From assembly GCA_947644545.1 (NCBI GenBank), contig CANRZW010000004.1, positions 1 to 64,000 of the forward strand: a DNA stretch of 64,000 nucleotides, read 5' to 3'. The DNA comes from an uncultured Lachnospiraceae bacterium (GTDB taxonomy: Bacteria > Bacillota > Clostridia > Lachnospirales > Lachnospiraceae). This document shows, one piece after another, positions 62,395-64,000 of the stretch. The notes below the pieces were generated by a model. It did not search any database and was not told the DNA's origin. It saw only the letters and a program-made list of their open reading frames with translations. Within the stretch, counting starts at the first letter, position 1. Each line of letters begins with the position of its first letter. The position numbers and the translations under genes are program-made.

Positions 62395-64000
62395 ATGATC
62401 AGCATGACAGACAACAGGCCGTATATCAATGTGATCTTCGGCAACTTCTACAGTCCGGCCTATGATGACGAGGCCTTTATCGATGAGACGATGGAGCTGA
62501 TCAAAGGCCTTGGTTTCAACAGTGTGATGTTCGATACCAAAGCCTGGGAGGATTTTAAGGAGCGCTGTGAGACCGGGGCGCTCAGCCAGTATGTGAAGAT
62601 GCAGGAGTATATGGGGGCATCCGCCCATGCCCATGGGCTTGCCTATAACTTTCTGCTGCTGTATATGAACGGGGATAATCTGTATCCGCATATCCGTTTC
62701 AGCCCGCCGATCTTTGGAGAAGAGACGGTATATGCGGACGGCAGGCCCGGCAAGTGGTATAAATACTGGTCCGAGAAGGCGAGAAGATCCATGCAGGAAC
62801 ATGTGGAGCGCATTATGGCCCGCTACGGCGACGGTTGTGAGCGTTGTCTTGTGATACGGGAGGGGAAGACACAGGAAGTCATTCCCGTGTGCAGCATGTG
62901 GGATCCGATCGTGTCGGGCAGCTTCGACGAAGAGGGAATCCGCAGGTATGTCGATTTCTTGCGGGAGCTTTACGGGGGCGAGATCGGGAAGCTGAACCGG
63001 GCCTATGGGATCACGGCGGACAGCTTCGAGGAATTGCGGCCGGAAGCGTATTGGTTCTCGCTGCGGTACGGGGAAGACTGTGGGGATCCGAGTTTACGAA
63101 GCGAATCTCGACAAGTTAATTCCGAAGGAATTTACTTGAAGGAAGAGGATGTGCAGAAGAGGACGCCGCGGTTTATCGTATTCCGGGATAATGCGCTCTG
63201 GAAGGCGCGGGAGCTTACGCTTTACTTTGCCGCGATGCGCGAAGCGCTGCGGGAGAAGAATCCACAGCTGTTTCTTTGTCCGGATATGACCCAGTGGGGA
63301 TATTTCCTGAATATCTACGGACGGCAGCAGGCAGACGGGGACAACGAGTTCAGCGATCTGTGGGATACGGCTCTGCGGGGGATCGACCTGTATGCGCTGG
63401 CCCCTTATGTGGATTCCTGTCATTTTATTACGGTTCCGGTGACGCCGGACGGCTCTCCGGATGCCTATGTGGTCTCCTGTCAGCACAGCATGATGCGGGT
63501 CATGAATGAGGGCAGGCCGATGATCGGGGGGATCTACTGGGGACGGTACATTTACCAGGATATCTATGCCTTTCTGACACCGGCAGAGATAATCGGCACC
63601 ATGACGGCCTGCGGCATGGACGGTTATACCTGCTATGGCATGAACGGCTTGGATGACGGCGGCGTACTGAACAGGATGGAACCGGATTTCCTCGAATCCC
63701 TGACAGCGGGCAACCGTTGGTGCGCGGAGGTGATTCCGCAGAGAAAAGGGAGGCGCAGGAAAGAGATCGCGCTGTTGTTTCCGTCTGAGATGGCTCTTGT
63801 AGAACCCTTTGAGGTGGGAAATAACAAGATCAGGCGCCTGGATCTGCTGGGATGGTACAGACTCTGCTGTGACCTGGGATATCAGGTGGATGTGATCAGC
63901 AGCCATGAGATCGAGAAAGGGATTCTCTCTGAGTACAGGGTATTGATCGTGCCGGCCAACGACTGTTACGGCATGTTGGAGAAGAGAAAGAGTGAGGAAC
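62395..64000 (+). CDS. GH42-like glycoside hydrolase, 3' end beyond the window
   Basis: At least 535 residues, running off the window end. The N-terminal YINVIFGNFYSPAYDDEAFIDETMELIKGLGFNSVMF starts a TIM-barrel. A segment EIALLFPSEMALVEPFE, followed by VDVISSHEIEKGILSEYRVLIVPAND, resembles the GH42 trimerisation domain. The catalytic acids could not be fixed with confidence. ATG 62395 has AGAGG upstream. A 27-base in-frame palindrome (63112-63138) interrupts the barrel region. It follows the GH130 gene by 30 bases, so it belongs to the same operon. Confidence 0.7.
   Translation, partial: MISMTDNRPYINVIFGNFYSPAYDDEAFIDETMELIKGLGFNSVMFDTKAWEDFKERCETGALSQYVKMQEYMGASAHAHGLAYNFLLLYMNGDNLYPHIRFSPPIFGEETVYADGRPGKWYKYWSEKARRSMQEHVERIMARYGDGCERCLVIREGKTQEVIPVCSMWDPIVSGSFDEEGIRRYVDFLRELYGGEIGKLNRAYGITADSFEELRPEAYWFSLRYGEDCGDPSLRSESRQVNSEGIYLKEEDVQKRTPRFIVFRDNALWKARELTLYFAAMREALREKNPQLFLCPDMTQWGYFLNIYGRQQADGDNEFSDLWDTALRGIDLYALAPYVDSCHFITVPVTPDGSPDAYVVSCQHSMMRVMNEGRPMIGGIYWGRYIYQDIYAFLTPAEIIGTMTACGMDGYTCYGMNGLDDGGVLNRMEPDFLESLTAGNRWCAEVIPQRKGRRRKEIALLFPSEMALVEPFEVGNNKIRRLDLLGWYRLCCDLGYQVDVISSHEIEKGILSEYRVLIVPANDCYGMLEKRKSEE
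63112..63138. repeat. In-frame palindrome in the GH42-like gene
   Basis: A 12-bp stem with one T-T mismatch around GAA: left arm CAAGTTAATTCC, right arm GGAATTTACTTG. It encodes QVNSEGIYL. Unlike its GC-rich surroundings it is AT-rich, suggesting an inserted REP-like element that keeps the frame. Confidence 0.55.

Noticed and set aside
1..64000. CRISPR arrays, rRNA, tRNA genes and IS transposases
   Set aside because: Scanned by eye for regularly spaced repeats, rRNA segments, cloverleaf patterns and transposase motifs; none could be supported.

Overview
The window looks like a chromosomal segment of a motile, Gram-positive-type anaerobe of the class Clostridia, most likely Lachnospiraceae. 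This rests on gene content and style: strong GGAGG ribosome sites, a flgM-flgN-flgK-flgK-flgL-fliW-csrA flagellar cluster behind a sigma-28-type promoter, SecA with a C-terminal zinc motif, a prfB gene with the +1 frameshift site, a BlaI/BlaR1-type pair, and an LplB/LplC-type sugar ABC operon with mannoside-active enzymes. No rRNA, tRNA, IS element or CRISPR array was found.

Layout. (1) 1-104: tail of an AIM24-like gene. (2) 192-15,512: a visibly AT-rich defence island. It starts with an XRE / ImmA-IrrE protease / PIN operon. It continues with a DNA phosphorothioation locus: dndB, dndC, dndD, dndE and a cysteine desulfurase (dndA/iscS-like) behind a palindromic promoter. Just upstream and in the same direction lies an unusual module: GHKL (MORC-like) ATPase, GIY-YIG nuclease, PLD-helicase fusion, a tiny protein, a second DndD-like SMC ATPase, and an acidic protein. 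dndFGH-like genes are not in the window, so this module is the natural candidate for the restriction half. (3) 15.9-23.1 kb: GH3 glycosidase, a methyltransferase-like/specificity-like fusion paired with a TIR protein, and recD2. (4) 23.2-28.3 kb: response regulator, histidine kinase, ABC ATPase and FtsX-like permease, with a direct-repeat operator before the transporter. (5) 28.4-35.4 kb: late flagellar genes and the FliW-CsrA switch. (6) 35.4-36.5 kb: membrane protein plus winged-helix regulator under a 26-bp palindrome. (7) 36.6-40.0 kb: a second AT-rich island with a three-gene operon (small HEPN-like protein, ParA/MinD-like KGGMGRTT ATPase, P-loop ATPase) of no known function, which is another candidate defence system. 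(8) 40.3-52.9 kb: housekeeping and regulation (XRE-membrane protein, secA, prfB, tex, blaR1/blaI-like, hisB). (9) 53.0-55.9 kb: two tandem XRE paralogues and an AAA/PD-(D/E)XK protein. (10) 56.2-64.0 kb: LacI-type regulator divergent from a sugar ABC transporter, a GH130 phosphorylase and a GH42-like enzyme that runs off the end.

How the parts work together. DndA should supply sulfur from cysteine, DndC/D/E should insert it into the DNA backbone, and DndB should tune expression. The upstream ATPase/nuclease/helicase set probably polices unmodified DNA. The flagellar block is a checkpoint unit: FlgM holds sigma-28, FlgN chaperones FlgK/FlgL, and FliW/CsrA adjust flagellin translation. The last operon imports an oligosaccharide and cleaves it inside the cell. 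All functions were assigned by reading the sequence. No database search was run.
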